64,000 nt of DNA, from the NCBI GenBank assembly GCA_021292165.1, contig CM037876.1, forward strand, positions 37,186,575-37,250,574. Reading direction: 5' to 3'. The DNA is from Shinisaurus crocodilurus. Taxonomy: Eukaryota > Chordata > Lepidosauria > Squamata > Shinisauridae. The position numbers were made by a program, and so were the translations under genes. Each line of letters opens with the position of its first letter. Positions within the stretch are counted from its first letter, which is position 1. The notes beneath the pieces are model-generated. The model was given only the letters and a program-made list of their open reading frames with translations. It was not told the origin of the DNA and did not search any database. Positions 46,383 through 57,483 of this stretch are shown one piece after another.

Positions 46383-46692
46383 GAAGGATTGAGGCCTACC
46401 CAGGCTTGAGTTAGGTTGAAGCCTGAATGTCCAAATATCTCCTGATGGGAGGGGGCATTTGTGACTTCGGGGGTGCCACAAGGGAAAGGGCGACCCCCCC
46501 AACACTGCTACTTGTTGCTCGGTGCCCTTGGTGGGGGGGGTTGTTTTTCCCTGTCTAGGGCCTGAACATGTGCCTTGGAGGGGAGTCATGGGGCCAAGTG
46601 GGGGGTTCTGTGGGGGCCCCAATTAGTGTAGTGACGGGTAGAGGGAGATATGGCATTGGGAGGAGGACTAGCCAGGTAAGGGGACTAGCCAG

Positions 46693-47330
46693 GTGCCTTG
46701 TTCCGGTCCTCCTCGCACCCGCAGGTTTGATGGTTGCCCTATCAGCCTCCCCTCCGGTCTCCGGATGCTGCTTCTAAATGCCAGATCGGTGCAAAATAAA
46801 ACCTTCCTCATCCACGATTTAATAGTAAATGAGGCGGCCGATCTGGCATGCATTACCGAGACCTGGGTGGGAGAACAGGGAGGAGTTAGTCTCTCCCAGC
46901 TTTGCCCACTGGGGTACTTGGTGCAGCATCAGGGTAGACCTGAGGGCCGGGGAGGGGGGTTGCTGTGGTCTGTAGGAATTCTATATCTCTCGCCAGGCTC
47001 CCTGTCCGTCTGACTACTGGTCTGGAGTGTTTGCACCTTTTGTTGGGCCAGCGGGACAGATTAGGAATTCTGTTGGTGTACCGCCCACTCCACTGCTCAA
47101 CAGACTCCCTGGCTGAACTGACGGAGGTGGTCTCGCTGGCGATGCTGAGGTCCCCCAGGCTGTTGGTCCTGGGGGATGTTAACATCCATGCTGAGGGCAC
47201 CTTGTCTGGTGTGGCTCAGGAATTCATGGACTCCATGACAACCATGGGACTGTCCCAACATGTCATCGGCCCAACACATGTAGCAGGGCACACTCGACCT
47301 GTTTTTTTCAGCCGAGCATGGAGATGGTGA
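46693..47330 (+). pseudogene. L2-type LINE endonuclease domain
   Basis: The AP-endonuclease-like domain is split in two overlapping frames. 46,693-47,013 has LLLNARSVQNKTFLIHDLIV and DLACITETWVG, with the catalytic Glu in ITETW. 46,965-47,330 has LVYRPLHCST, LLVLGDVNIHAEG and QHVIGPTHVAGHT. The frameshift is near 46,975. A short insertion or deletion also disrupts the SDH-type motif near 47,300-47,370. The enzyme nicks target DNA to prime reverse transcription. Confidence 0.82.
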
Positions 47331-47741
47331 TCTGAAGGTGGGGGGCTTTGAATCAGTCCCCTTGTCATGGTCAAATCACTACCTGCTGAGATTTAGGCTA
47401 ACGGCAGCTTTCCCCCTCTGCAAGGGTGGGGGACCTATTAAGATGGTCCGCCCCTGGAGGCTGATGGATCCGGATGGTTTCCAGAGGGCCCTTGGGGGGT
47501 TTCTGGCTGATAGCTGGCGGTCCTGTCGAATCCCTGGTTGATCTCTGGAATAGAGAGATGACCCGGGCGGTTGACACGATCGCTCCTGAGTGCCCTCTCT
47601 GTAGTAGAGCTCGTACGGCTCCATAGTATACCCCAGAGCTGAGAGTGATGAAGCAAAACAGGAGACGGCTTGAGTGCAGGTGGAGGAAAACTCCTAGTGA
47701 ATGCAATCAAGCCCTGGTACGTGCTTATAGCCAGGTATACC

Positions 47742-47791
47742 TAGAGGTACAAGTTTGGTTTTTTTTGTACCTCTAGGTATACCTGTAAAAC
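47742..47791. repeat. short palindrome in the LINE
   Basis: TATACCTAGAGGTACAAG-tttggttttttt-GTACCTCTAGGTATACC interrupts the reading frame between endonuclease and RT of this LINE, so it may be a local rearrangement. Confidence 0.75.
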
Positions 47792-47816
47792 TTGTAAAAC
47801 TTGTAACCTAGAGGTA

Positions 47817-48830
47817 GTGAGGGTGGCAAAGAGACAACATCTCACTGCCTCTATCCAATCATCCCTTTGCCGCCCAGCGGAGCTCTTTAGGGTCATCCGG
47901 GGCCTGTTATATGCTGGCCCCAGGGACATCATCGACCCATCTGATGCCCGCTGCAATATATGCGCTAGGCACTTCCAGGAAAAAATATCTTGCATACGCA
48001 GGGACTTAGACTCCAATGTTATAACAGTAGAATCAGGAGAGGTACCCAGAGCACAGCCTGGTCTAGTTATTTTGGATGAGTTTCAGTTGGTAGAGCTCGA
48101 GGATGTAGATAAGGTGCTTGGACGGGTTCGTGCAACCACGTCTGTTCTGGATCCTTGCCCCTCTTGGCTTATAAAAACTAGCTGGGCCAGAGAGGTGATC
48201 AATGCCTCCTTGCGAGAGGGAGTGGTCCCATGCCACCTGAAACAGGCGGTGGTGAGACCACTCCTGAAGAAACCCTCTCTGGACCTGGAAGATCTTAACA
48301 ACTATAGGCTGGTGGCGAATGTTCCTTTCCTGGGCAAGGTCCTTGAGCGGGTGGTGGACAACCAGCTCCAGGCACTCTTGGATGAGACTGATTATCTGGA
48401 TCCATTTCAGTCGGGGTTCAGGCCTGGTTTTGGCACAGAAACAGCTTTGGTCGCCCTGTATGATGACCTATGTCGGGAGAGAGACAGGGGGAGTGCGACC
48501 CTGTTGATACTCCTGGATCTCTTGGCGGCTTTCGATACCATCAACCATGGTATCCTTCTGGAGCAGCTGAGTTGGGGGTGGGGGGCACTGCATTGCAGTG
48601 GTTCTGCTCCTACTTGGATGGCCGGTTCCAGAGGGTGGTGCTTGGGGAATGTTGCTCGGCCCTATGGACTCTCCAATACGGGGTTCCTCAGGGGTCAGTC
48701 TTATCCCCCATGCTATTTAACATGTACATGAAACCACTGAGTGGGGTCATCCAGTGTTTTGGAGTGCGTTGCCATACTGTACACTGATGACACACAGCTC
48801 TATTTCTCCTTTTCATCTTCAGCAGGTGAG
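47817..48830 (+). pseudogene. L2-type LINE reverse transcriptase
   Basis: 47,817-48,731 carries the RT fingers and palm: DPCPSWLIKTSW, LLKKPSLDLEDLNNYR, PFQSGFRPGFGTETALVALY, LILLDLLAAFDTINH (first catalytic Asp). A frameshift near 48,570 moves the reading to 48,470-48,787, with FCSYLDGRFQRVVLGE and QYGVPQGSVLSPMLFNMY. After another shift, TACACTGATGACACACAG (about 48,780-48,797) encodes the YTDD active site with both acidic residues. Multiple lesions; no function. Confidence 0.87.
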
Positions 48831-48916
48831 GCTGTGGATGTGCTGAACCGGTGCCTAGCTGCGACAATGGACTAGATGAGAGCTAACAACTGAGGCTCAA
48901 TCCAGACAAGACTGAG

Positions 48917-49500
48917 ATGCTGTTAGTGGGTGGTTCCTTGGACCGGATGGAGGGTGTTCAACCTGTTCTGGATGGGGTTGCACTCCCCTTGAAGGAGAAG
49001 GTTCGTAGCTTGGGGGTGCTCCTGGAGCCATCTTTGTCACTTGAGGCTCAAGTGGCCTCAGTGGCAAGGAGTGCCTTCTACCAGCTTCGGCTGGTGGCCC
49101 AGCTATGCCCCTATCTGGACAGGGATAGCCTGGTCTCAGTAATCTACGCTCTGGTGATCTCTAAACTAGACTACTGCAATGCAGTCTACGTGGGGCTGCC
49201 TTTGAAGACTGTTCAGAAGCTGCAGCTTGTGCAAAATGCGGCAGCCAGGCTTATTGTGGGGACCGGAAGGTCCAAGCACATTACACCGGTTCTGGCCCAT
49301 TTGCACGGGCTGCCAATATGCTTTTGAGCCGAATTCAAGGTGCTGGTTCTAACATATAAAGCCCTACACAGCTTAGGACCACAATACCTGACGGAACGTC
49401 TCGTCTCTCCCAACCGCAATCTACCCGGACACTACACTCAACATCTGGGGCCCTCCTCCAACTGCCACCTCCAAGAGAGGCTCGGTTGGTAGCAACAAGG
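48917..49500 (+). pseudogene. L2-type LINE C-terminal region
   Basis: Encodes RSLGVLLEPSLSLEAQVASV, YLDRDSLVSVIYALVISKLD, YVGLPLKTVQKLQLVQNAAA and a later part KVLVLTYKALHSLGPQYL after a TGA stop near 49,325. This C-terminal module is shared with 3,009-3,800 and 33,130-33,650. Confidence 0.87.
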
Positions 49501-49842
49501 AGGAGGGCCTTCTCAGTGGTAGCCCCCCAAATTTGGAATAAGCTCCCCACTGAGACCCACCTGGTGCCAACCTTACTATCTTTTCGGCACCAGGTTAAGA
49601 CTTCCCTCTATGCCAAGGCATTTAATAGTTAAGAGCTCAAAATAGCACGGGGGGGGGGATTGTCACCTGCAGACTTAGTTTTATTAACTTTTGGATTGTA
49701 TTTTAAACTGTGCTTTTTAATTTGGTTTTTAAACTTTTTTTGTATGTTTTTATTGTTGTTTTTATGTACAAACTGTTGTGAACCGCCCAGAGAGCTTCGG
49801 CTCTGGGGCAGTATAGAAATTAATTAAATAAATAAATAAATG

Positions 49843-49885
49843 TCCTGGTTTTAAATGTGAAAAAAATGGTCACCTTAGACTAGAA
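49843..49885. repeat. candidate right terminus of a DNA transposon
   Basis: TCCTGGTTTTAAATGTG then ATGGTCACCTTA. Possible partner of 44,216-44,345 (see there). Confidence 0.4.
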
Positions 49886-50967
49886 GGATGACCTCAGTTG
49901 GAGGCTGCTATTCCAGCCACTATCTGGAAAGCTAAAACATCAGCCTTGGCGGGCGGTTTCAGGATTCTTGATAATATGTACCGGTGTAGGCAACTTTGGG
50001 CAGTCCAGGGACTAATTCCCATCCCCCCCACAGACCTGCCATGGGCCACACTCCCCCCATTGCCACCCCCATGCTACAAAAAAAGGGGGAAGTGACTCTT
50101 AGATCATAGTTTCCTCTACCGAGGCTCAGGCTGGATGAATTGAGCTTGCTTTCCAGTCTCAGCCTCTGTAGCAGTTTGCTGCCCAATTTGGGCAGCAAAC
50201 TGTGATTTTTTTTCCAAGTAAAAAGTAATTTTTAGTAAGAATTCTTCTCCAGTTAAGGATAAAAAAACAGGGGCAACGGGGCAGGGACCTCATATGGCCC
50301 ACATGCCATGGATTGCCTACCCTTATTTATATGAAGAAAGCCTCTATTCTACCACGTTCAGCTCTCTTTGCAAACTATTATCTGCCTTCAGCTGACAATT
50401 TTCAGTGAAATTCGGGACCCTCAGAAATCTGAAAAGGTGCCTGGATGCTCACTAAAAAGGTTCCCTGAAACCCATGGATTATTTTTCTCATCTATCTCTT
50501 CTTTTGAGCATTTTCAGTTCAGGACAATGTCAAGATTCCTTTTCAATTATCTCATTAGCTAGTCTATTAAATAACAGGCTTGATTCAGACTTTAAAGAGA
50601 ACAATAAAATTCACCCTCTTAATCAGAATTTATGATGCTCTTTGAATGTCATATCAGATGAAGGCTTCATGAACTTTGATAGAATTTGGCTGTTATCTTT
50701 TTGGTAACAGTAAGTACAACTTCTTCAGCGTCAGATCCAAGTCCACTTACGTCTGCCAGCTCATGTACCAATAAAAGCTACTCCCATATATTACTTTAAA
50801 ATGTCACTAGAGAATTAAATGCAATCAGTTGACTAAAAGGGAAAAAAAATGTAAGAGGCTGCTTAACTGCAGGACTGGACCATAAAAAACAGAACATCCT
50901 GTTCTGTACAGAGAAGGCTGCTGCACACATATGAGAGCTGAGTGGGATAGCTTCTAGGTCTTTTTGG
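49886..50967. other. unassigned DNA
   Basis: Contains a possible MITE remnant near 50,155-50,210 (GCAGTTTGCTGCCCAATTTG against GGGCAGCAAACTG). Otherwise nothing recognisable. Confidence 0.4.
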
Positions 50968-51117
50968 TCATGGATGGGGAACCTCTGACCTGTAGGCCTA
51001 ATCTGGCCCATGGAGGTGCCCCATCTAGCCCCTGGAATCTCTTTGGATTCCTCCAGAGGGCAGGGCTTGGCCTCTAAGCCCCTCCCCCTGGAGGACTCCC
51101 ACCTGGAGGAATCCCCA

Positions 51118-51125
51118 CTGTTACC
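51118..51125. other. target site duplication CTGTTACC, left
   Basis: Identical to 52,956-52,963. Confidence 0.92.
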
Positions 51126-51439
51126 CAGAGGCGTAGCGTGGGGGGTGCAGGGGGGGCCGGCCGCACCTGGCGCAACATCTGGGGGGGCGCGCTCGCACTC
51201 GCAGCTCTCTGCCCCAGCTCTTTCTCCTCCTGCTCCCCCCGCCCCCGAGAGGCGGCTGCCCTTGGAGAAAGGAGCGGATCAGCCGCCGCCCCCCCTCGCT
51301 GCTGCTGCCGCCGCCGCCGCGCCTGCCGGGTCGTGCACCTTGGAGAGCGCGCGGGCGGGGTGGGAGGCGAGGAAGGAGGCGCCGACCGGTGCATCGCGGG
51401 CCGGGCAGGCGGAGGGCAGCCGCGCGCGGTGCGTGGGCC

Positions 51440-51607
51440 ATGGAGCGCTGGAAGGGGCGCGTGGCACTGGTGACCGGCGCCTCGGTGGGCATCGGGGCGG
51501 CCGTGGCCCGCGCCCTGGTGCAGCGCGGCATGAAGGTGGTGGGCTGCGCCCGGAGCGTGGACAAGAGCGAGGAGAGAGAGGAAGGAAGGAAGGAAGAAAG
51601 AAAGGGA

Positions 51608-51646
<39 letters not shown>

Positions 51647-51769
51647 GGAGGGAGGGAGGAAAGAGAGGAGAGAGAGAAAGAAGGGAAGGAAGGAAGGAGA
51701 AGGGGGTGGGAGGAAGAGAGAAAGAAAGGAAAAGAAAGAGGAAGGGAGGAAAAGAGAGAGAGAGAATGA
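51440..51769 (+). pseudogene. DHRS11-like short-chain dehydrogenase N-terminus, transposon passenger
   Basis: ATG at 51,440 sits in GGGCCATGG, a good Kozak context. Residues 1-45 begin MERWKGRVALVTGASVGIGA and contain the Rossmann cofactor motif TGASVGIG (residues 12-19) and ALVQRGMKVVGCARSV, closely like vertebrate DHRS11 (an NADP-dependent 17-beta/3-keto reductase). From residue 46 the frame runs into translated GA repeat (Arg/Glu/Lys-rich) to a stop at 51,767-51,769. No splice donor GT follows the conserved part. The Tyr-Lys catalytic pair, the rest of the Rossmann fold and all later exons are absent, so it cannot be an enzyme. The upstream CpG-rich piece may bring the parent promoter. Confidence 0.82.
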
Positions 51770-52215
51770 AGGGAAAGAGGAAAGATTGGGAATGAGAAAG
51801 GGGTAAAGAAAGTTGGGGAGAGGAGAAAAGGAAGGATGGAAGGCAGATAGAAAGAAAGAGAAAGGGAGGGAGGCAGGAAAGGAAGATGAGGAAGGAGAGG
51901 AAAAAGAGTGACCGGGGAAAGGAGAGAAAGAAGGAAGGAAGGAAGAAGAAAGAGAAAGAGAGAGAGAAAAAGGAAGGACAAAGCGGAGAACAGCAAAGGA
52001 GAGAGAAAGGAAAATGGGGGAAAGGAGAAAAGAGGAAAGGGAAAAAGGATGGCGAGAGAAAAGGAGGAGAGAGAGAAATGGGAGAGGGTGGGAGGGTGAA
52101 GGGAGGAGGGGAGAAAAGGGGGGGAGAAAGGAAAGAGGAGGGCAAAGAAAGAAGAGGTACATTTTTAAAAAGCCAGGAAAGGAGGAGGGAGAAAGGAAAT
52201 GGGCTAGAAAAAGAA
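51575..52215 (+). repeat. purine-rich (GGAA/GAGA) simple-sequence block
   Basis: Nearly pure A/G for over 600 bases. Very long frames on both strands here, including a 362-residue Phe/Ser/Pro-rich one, come from this asymmetry. Confidence 0.92.
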
Positions 52216-52346
52216 GGGAAAGGGGCGTGTGGGGAAATGGGATCGGGGGACGGATGAATGAAGAAATGGAGGAGGCAGGAAGTTGAGTTGAAGGGACAGG
52301 TGGAAAGCGGGAGGAGGCCCGAGCAGAGCAGCGCGGGGTGTGTCTT

Positions 52347-52400
52347 CTTCTTCTCCTCCTCCTCCTCCTCCTCCTCCTCCTCCTCCTCCTCCTCCTCCTC
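52347..52400. repeat. (CTC)n microsatellite
   Basis: About 17 CTC units inside the hAT-type element. Confidence 0.93.
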
Positions 52401-52955
52401 TTGGGGAGTCTCCCTTATTGCTTCTCCCTCTTTCTAGACCTCTGTGTGACCTCCCCGAATTTAAATTAATCTGTATATTATATACAGATTGATATCTTGC
52501 ACTTCTATTAAAGAATTACAATTAGAGGTACAGGATTGAGGAAGTTGGCTCCATCTAGCCCAGTCTTGGATCATCTCCAGGGTATGGTTCCATTTTGATG
52601 TTTAGTTTTTGTTCTTGATATTTTTTGTCGTTTACGATGGTTGTGAGACGACATATAATAGCATGGCCCATGCTAGGTTACTACATTTGTAGATTTGTAT
52701 TCATAGACCTGCTGAAAATGTGGAGAATGTGTAATGCATGTTCGCACTCAATAAAGTGTTTGAAAATAAACTTGTATTTAGATGCATTTTACTTTAATTA
52801 CATCAGTATTTTCATAACAAACAATACATGTGCTTAGGGGGTAAGGGTTTATTTAACTAATCTAGTGGAAGAGACTCGAGTGCTAAAATCCACGGGTTAG
52901 GGGGCGCAAATTACTTGCCTTGCCCCGGGTGCTGACAACCCACGCTACGCCACTG

Positions 52956-52963
52956 CTGTTACC
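52956..52963. other. target site duplication CTGTTACC, right
   Basis: Identical to 51,118-51,125. Confidence 0.92.
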
Positions 52964-53430
52964 TCCAATCTCAGAGTAGAGATAACTGTGGGGCTGTGGG
53001 CAGCAGAGGTCTGGGAGGTCTCTAGGAGGAGGAGCTCCTGCTTGCACTGGCCAAACCAGTACATGCACCACACTATGGGGGCAGCATGTGCTGCGTGAAG
53101 CTGGAGACATGCCTGCATGTTGCCTTCCCTCAACTGGGAGGATGTGGTGTGGGCCAAGTGTTCCCAGCCTAGGTGGCACTTGGAGCACTGTAGCCACTGC
53201 TGGGGTCAAGGTGGCTTCACCTGTGCTGTGCCTTTCCCCATGGGCAATGCCAGTTCTTGGCCAAGACACCAACTGGGGTTCCAGTCAGTGATTTGGCCAG
53301 GGATCAGATGATGTCAAGGGGGACTGCGTCATGGCCACACCCCCTGATATTATCAGGCCCACAAAAGGGCTGGTGGGGGGAGGTCATTTGACCACCACCC
53401 CAGAAATGTTCCTAACCCCTGTTTTAGGTG

Positions 53431-54435
53431 AAGAAAAGTAATGCAGGAAGATATTTTAGCCCAGCAATAACAGCACTACTTAAATTCTACAATTCGAAGT
53501 CGCCAATAACAATACATTTTACCAATGTGTTTCATATCCATTATCTCAGTAAACCATTTAACAACCCTTTATGATAGAACAGGATTATTATTTCCCCATT
53601 ATTTATTGAAGACTGGAGTGGGGACTGAAGCCAAAAGGTTGTGGACTGTGCTAGGCCACCCAATGTGCTCAAAACTAAGCTTGTGATTTGATTTAGGAAT
53701 CTTACAGACTGGCTCATAGCTCATGCATTGTATCACCACCCTACAACACCTCTCTCTGAAACATCCTGCCAGTTTGGGAGATAAGCTTCATTTGGGCTGA
53801 GGCAAAGAGTGTTCCCACCCTCCCCAGGGGTTGAAGGTGGTTTGAAAGGGATCACTGTTCATAGCAGGACTGTTCAGATGCTCTCCCCACACATATATCT
53901 AATGTATGGGGGCAGGGAATGGGGCCATGCCCAGTTGGCCTGTCCTAGTCTAGAGTATGTCCCCAACGCCAGTCTCCACATGTTTACAGGAGTTTTGGAC
54001 AGGGATGCTGAACAGCCCTGAACAGAGACTACGTACTTTCAGCTCTAATCAAACTGATTTCCCTGGGGTTTGTATTGTTTCCAAGAGTTGCAAGCCTGTT
54101 TAACCAGAAGTGACAGCGGAATAAAAGAAATGTATGTACACCTGGAAAGCAATGCCTCTCTCAATACTACTTAAAAACAACCCCCCCCCCCAAAAAAACA
54201 ATGATTGTCTAGCATCAGTATTAGTTATTTGTTTGCTGGCCAATTGTGATGTCATATTATTCAAGATTCTTGACCTTGGTTCATACTTCGATGAGATCTG
54301 GGTTTCGGTGTGTGCAATAAAGGCACTTCTGTCTTTCGTTTGTTGAACTAAGTGTTGCAATATTTGGATGTGTTATTTTTTCATCTCTCAAAGCACAGTA
54401 AGATTACACAATCCCCCTCACCCCCAATATTGCAT
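53431..54435. other. unassigned DNA with possible LTR remnant
   Basis: AATAAA near 54,316 followed after about 120 bases by TTAGTTGGTGCCAGGAGTC at 54,432 gives a weak LTR/primer-site impression only. Confidence 0.25.
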
Positions 54436-54540
54436 TAGTTGGTGCCAGGAGTCGACATCATTGGGCAGCTGCTGGTGTTCATAGCCCTGCAGGGGGGGGG
54501 GGGTCACTGCTGACCATTGGCTCACCTGTTCCTCTTCCTT
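54436..54540 (+). repeat. 105-base direct repeat, left copy
   Basis: TTGGTGCCAGGAGTCGACAT...ACCTGTTCC. Matches 55,188-55,290 in the same orientation with a few differences, 750 bases apart. Confidence 0.85.
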
Positions 54541-55001
54541 GCTCTTGGTGCCCGCCCTCTCCAAATTTGCAAGCAGTGACAAGAATGATGAGCTGAGGTA
54601 GCCTTGCCTTGTGCTCTCCCTCTGGATAGTTGTGCAGCTCGGGCTGGGAGAGGGAGGGAATGGGCAGTAGTGACAGCGGTGAGGAGAAGGAGGTGGACCC
54701 TTTCCAAGATGGGGCTAGTGAGGGCATCTTGACCGAGAACCATCCAAAACCTGGAGCTGGCACTAATTGCAGTTGTGAAGACCATGTGGGCTGCAGTTGG
54801 GCCAAGTGCCATTGGAGGTTCCCTGCTGTGTGATTGCCACAGTTTCAGGCTCCCATGCCCACACCACGTTGTCAGTTCTGGGTGTTCCCTTGCTGTGCAA
54901 GTCCAGTCTGGAACACTCAGCCAGTGTTCCCAGACTGCAGGAAAGTGGCAGCCAGCAACCAGATGATGCAGAAATGCATGCCATTTTGTGGACCTTCCTT
55001 T

Positions 55002-55178
55002 TAGATTAGATTAGATTTCATAGAGTTGGAAGGAGCCTACAAGGCTATCGAGTCCAACCCCCTGCCCTGCTCAATGCAGGAAACTAGAGGAGGGGGTCTC
55101 CCATCCAAGTAATAACCAGGCCTGACCCTGCTTAGCTTTCCACGCTCAGACAAGCTGAGCCAGCGTGAGCCACAGGCC
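55002..55178 (-). mobile_element. 5S rRNA-derived SINE with CR1-like tail
   Basis: Minus strand reads GAAAGCTAAGCAGGGTCAGG, TTACTTGGATGGGAGACC, then a CR1-like 3' end GGAGCCTACAAGG... read from the plus strand as CATAGAGTTGGAAGG. It ends in (TCTAA)n. Second copy of the family at 5,841-5,990, and here the 5S-like 5' end is longer. Confidence 0.87.
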
Positions 55179-55187
55179 TTTTATAAG

Positions 55188-55290
55188 TTGGTGCCAGGAG
55201 TCAACATCATTGGGCAGCTGCTGGTGTCCATAGCCCTGCAGGGGGAGGGGGTCACTGCTGAACACTGGCCCACCACCTGTTCCTTTTAGT
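55188..55290 (+). repeat. 105-base direct repeat, right copy
   Basis: Partner of 54,436-54,540. The 5S-derived SINE lies in between. Confidence 0.85.
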
Positions 55291-56690
55291 TGTGTACATA
55301 ACCATGGCAATGCTGCCATTCTTTAAAGGGTGGCAAGCAGAAGAAAATTTGGAAGCCAAGGCCAAGATTGAAATACATATTTATAGTTGGGTTCTCAAAG
55401 AAAAGATTTGGGATTTGGGAAGCACTGGTCTAACAGAGTTATTTGCCTAAAACCAGATGCTTCATTTTGTTCTTCAGGAACACAGGAAACTTAACAGCTG
55501 AATCAAACAAGACAGTCCCAGCAACGAATATTTATGCCTACAGTTAGGATCTCAACCAGAATACATGAAGCTGCCATTTGTCGAGGATATCTTATCTATT
55601 GCTATATTTGATTTCCTGCTGTTATGAAACATCAAGATTTAGTAGCCTTTCCTTGAACACGCACATCACTTTAATCTGATAACATAAGTGCTACACCTGT
55701 AAAATGACCATGACCTCTCATATTACATTGTTCCCCTTCAGCACAAAGCTTTTTCCAGTGCATTTCAAGAGACCATTTGCTGCCTGATGCACAGTGTAAG
55801 CTTCCTAATTTTGACTGCTGTGCTGCAGAATTAGAGCTGGCATGGTTTGGAGGCAGACGCCCAGTGGAAATTGGCCATGGCAGTCATCCAAGTGATTGGC
55901 TGAGTGTACCAAGAAGTCTGTTTTATGAAAAATGAGGCCACAACTCCATCTGCCAATCTGGAGCCTGTTTGAGGCATAACATTGAATTCCTGGTTACTTA
56001 CCAAAGGCACACAACAACAGTGCCTATGGCCAAATCCTCAGCTGATAGAAGCTGATATCACTTCATTAACTTCAGTGGAGATAGACCTCCTTGCACCTGC
56101 TTCTGAACCTCAGCCTTTAGAAAATCTGCTCAAAGATGTATAGCTTAAATGTCTCTTACTAGATGTGAAAACGGAAGGCCTTGGTGTCCAAAGCTCAGTT
56201 TCTGACATGACAAAGTAGGGAACTTGCTGACTTGGGTTAAATTCAAGCTATTAAAAGTGCACACGCACACATCATCTCTGTCCTGCTAGTGTGAACATAA
56301 TCTCTGTACAATTTCCAGTGCTGAAATCACATGGATTTCACATGGATTTGTGATAACAAAACATTTTCAAATAGAATGAATGCAAATACTATGGCAGATG
56401 TTAAAAATAATTTGACATGGAAGGAACTATTTTCAGAAGACTTTCCATGTTGTAAGGGTGGGGGGGACATGGAAGATATATAGAGAGAGCCAGAATGCAC
56501 CAGAATGAATAAATAGCTTAAGGCTAAGAACATGCACTTCCTATTTCCACAGGGGTAGCCATATCAGACTGGTCCAGCACCAGTTTTGAAGGGGTCCTGA
56601 CTCCTGGGTAAGCGCTGTTCTGGTGCTCCTCCCAGTGAACTCACCAGGTGACAGCAAGGTGGGCAGCACTGGAGACAGGCAGCAGAGGGC
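55291..56690. other. unassigned DNA
   Basis: No element recognised. Confidence 0.4.
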
Positions 56691-56694
56691 AACC

Positions 56695-56855
56695 TGTGCT
56701 CTGAAGAGAAGCACTGGGTAAAGTGGCTGCATCAGCCACCATCTTAATTTTCCCAGAATGCCTCTGGGCCTTATGTGATGGCCGAGAGGCATTCTGGAGA
56801 AATTAAGATGGCAGCTGTTGCAGCTTCCTCACCTGGCACTTCTCTTCACAGCACC
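56695..56855. repeat. inverted repeat, MITE-like
   Basis: Arms 56,695-56,768 and 56,784-56,855: GAAGAGAAGCACTGGGT against ACCTGGCACTTCTCTTC, and AGCCACCATCTTAATTTTCC against GAAATTAAGATGGCAGCT. Confidence 0.75.
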
Positions 56856-56957
56856 AGGTCCTATTGTGTATGTGTGTGTGTTTTAAATAATAAATAAATA
56901 AAACAAAAACAAAGGGAGATTGCTGTTAGCAGCGGTGGACCCCACAATTCTAGATTT

Positions 56958-56994
56958 GTTGTTGTTGTTGTTGATGATGATGATGATGATTATG

Positions 56995-57033
<39 letters not shown>
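56958..57033. repeat. (GTT)n(GAT)n(AAT)n compound microsatellite
   Basis: Three adjacent triplet tracts in succession. Confidence 0.93.
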
Positions 57034-57035
<2 letters not shown>

Positions 57036-57483
57036 TTTGGTGAATTTCACCAAAACAAAACAAAACCAGAAGACGAAAGAAAAAATACAATTTTCTTACA
57101 TAAATTGAAATGAATCACAACAGATGCATATGAAATATGTACCTATGAGTATATTTGTGTATATGAAAATACAGCTATCAGTAAAAACAGCTATGCATAA
57201 GGCTTCAAGAGAGGCAGACCAAATATCTATATATTTATCTATTTGCAGGTAGCGTCTAAATATCACCTGTTCAAATGTTAAAAGTGTTGTTAGGTCCTCA
57301 ATCCATTGTTATAGCAGGTGGACATTTATCTTTCCAGTGTTGTAATATCAGTCTTTTGGCTGTTAAAAGGACATGGAAAATCCATTTATGTTGACCTTGT
57401 GTTAATTTCCAAGCAACAGGTAAATAATTTAAAAGAACATGTGTATCAGTAAATATTAAAGAGCATTCCAATACTAAGTTTAT
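57034..57483. other. unassigned AT-rich DNA
   Basis: Nothing recognisable. Confidence 0.4.

Larger units (their letters stand above)
46560..49842 (+). mobile_element. near full-length L2-type LINE, degraded
   Basis: About 3.3 kb running from a 5' region through an endonuclease, a reverse transcriptase and a C-terminal domain to a 3' UTR with (TAAA)n tail at 49,815-49,842. The order EN-RT and the sequences WLIKTSWAREVINASLREGV, NYRLVANVPFLGKVLERVV and LDYCNAVYVGLPLK place it in the L2/CR1 group. Several frameshifts and stops show it is dead. It abuts the candidate transposon terminus at 49,843. Confidence 0.85.
51126..52955. mobile_element. hAT-type element carrying a DHRS11-like first exon
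   Basis: Terminal inverted repeats CAGAGGCGTAGCGTGGG (left) and the complement of CAGTGGCGTAGCGTGGG (right), 16 of 17 matching, with perfect 8-base target duplications CTGTTACC on each side. Both features are hallmarks of the hAT superfamily. The interior is not transposase. Bases 51,180-51,440 are CpG-rich upstream sequence, 51,440-51,574 encode a dehydrogenase N-terminus, 51,575-52,215 form a purine-rich simple-sequence block, and 52,340-52,400 are (CTC)n. Bases 52,440-52,955 are AT-rich, ending in the GCGCAAATTACTTGCC terminal region. About 1.83 kb, non-autonomous. Confidence 0.9.
50968..53430. repeat. older repeat interrupted by the hAT-type element
   Basis: Starts GGATGGGGAACCTCTGACCT and ends AATGTTCCTAACCCCTGTT, which are imperfect inverted ends. 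With the inner hAT element removed, about 630 bases remain. The left flank continues in the right flank after the 8-base duplication. Confidence 0.5.

Noticed and set aside
51440..51769. Functional DHRS11 gene
   Set aside because: Only the N-terminal 45 residues are present, without catalytic residues or splice donor, inside a transposon.
51074..52162. Long minus-strand frame of 362 residues rich in Phe, Ser and Pro
   Set aside because: It is the complement of the purine-rich simple-sequence block and has no domain or codon structure.
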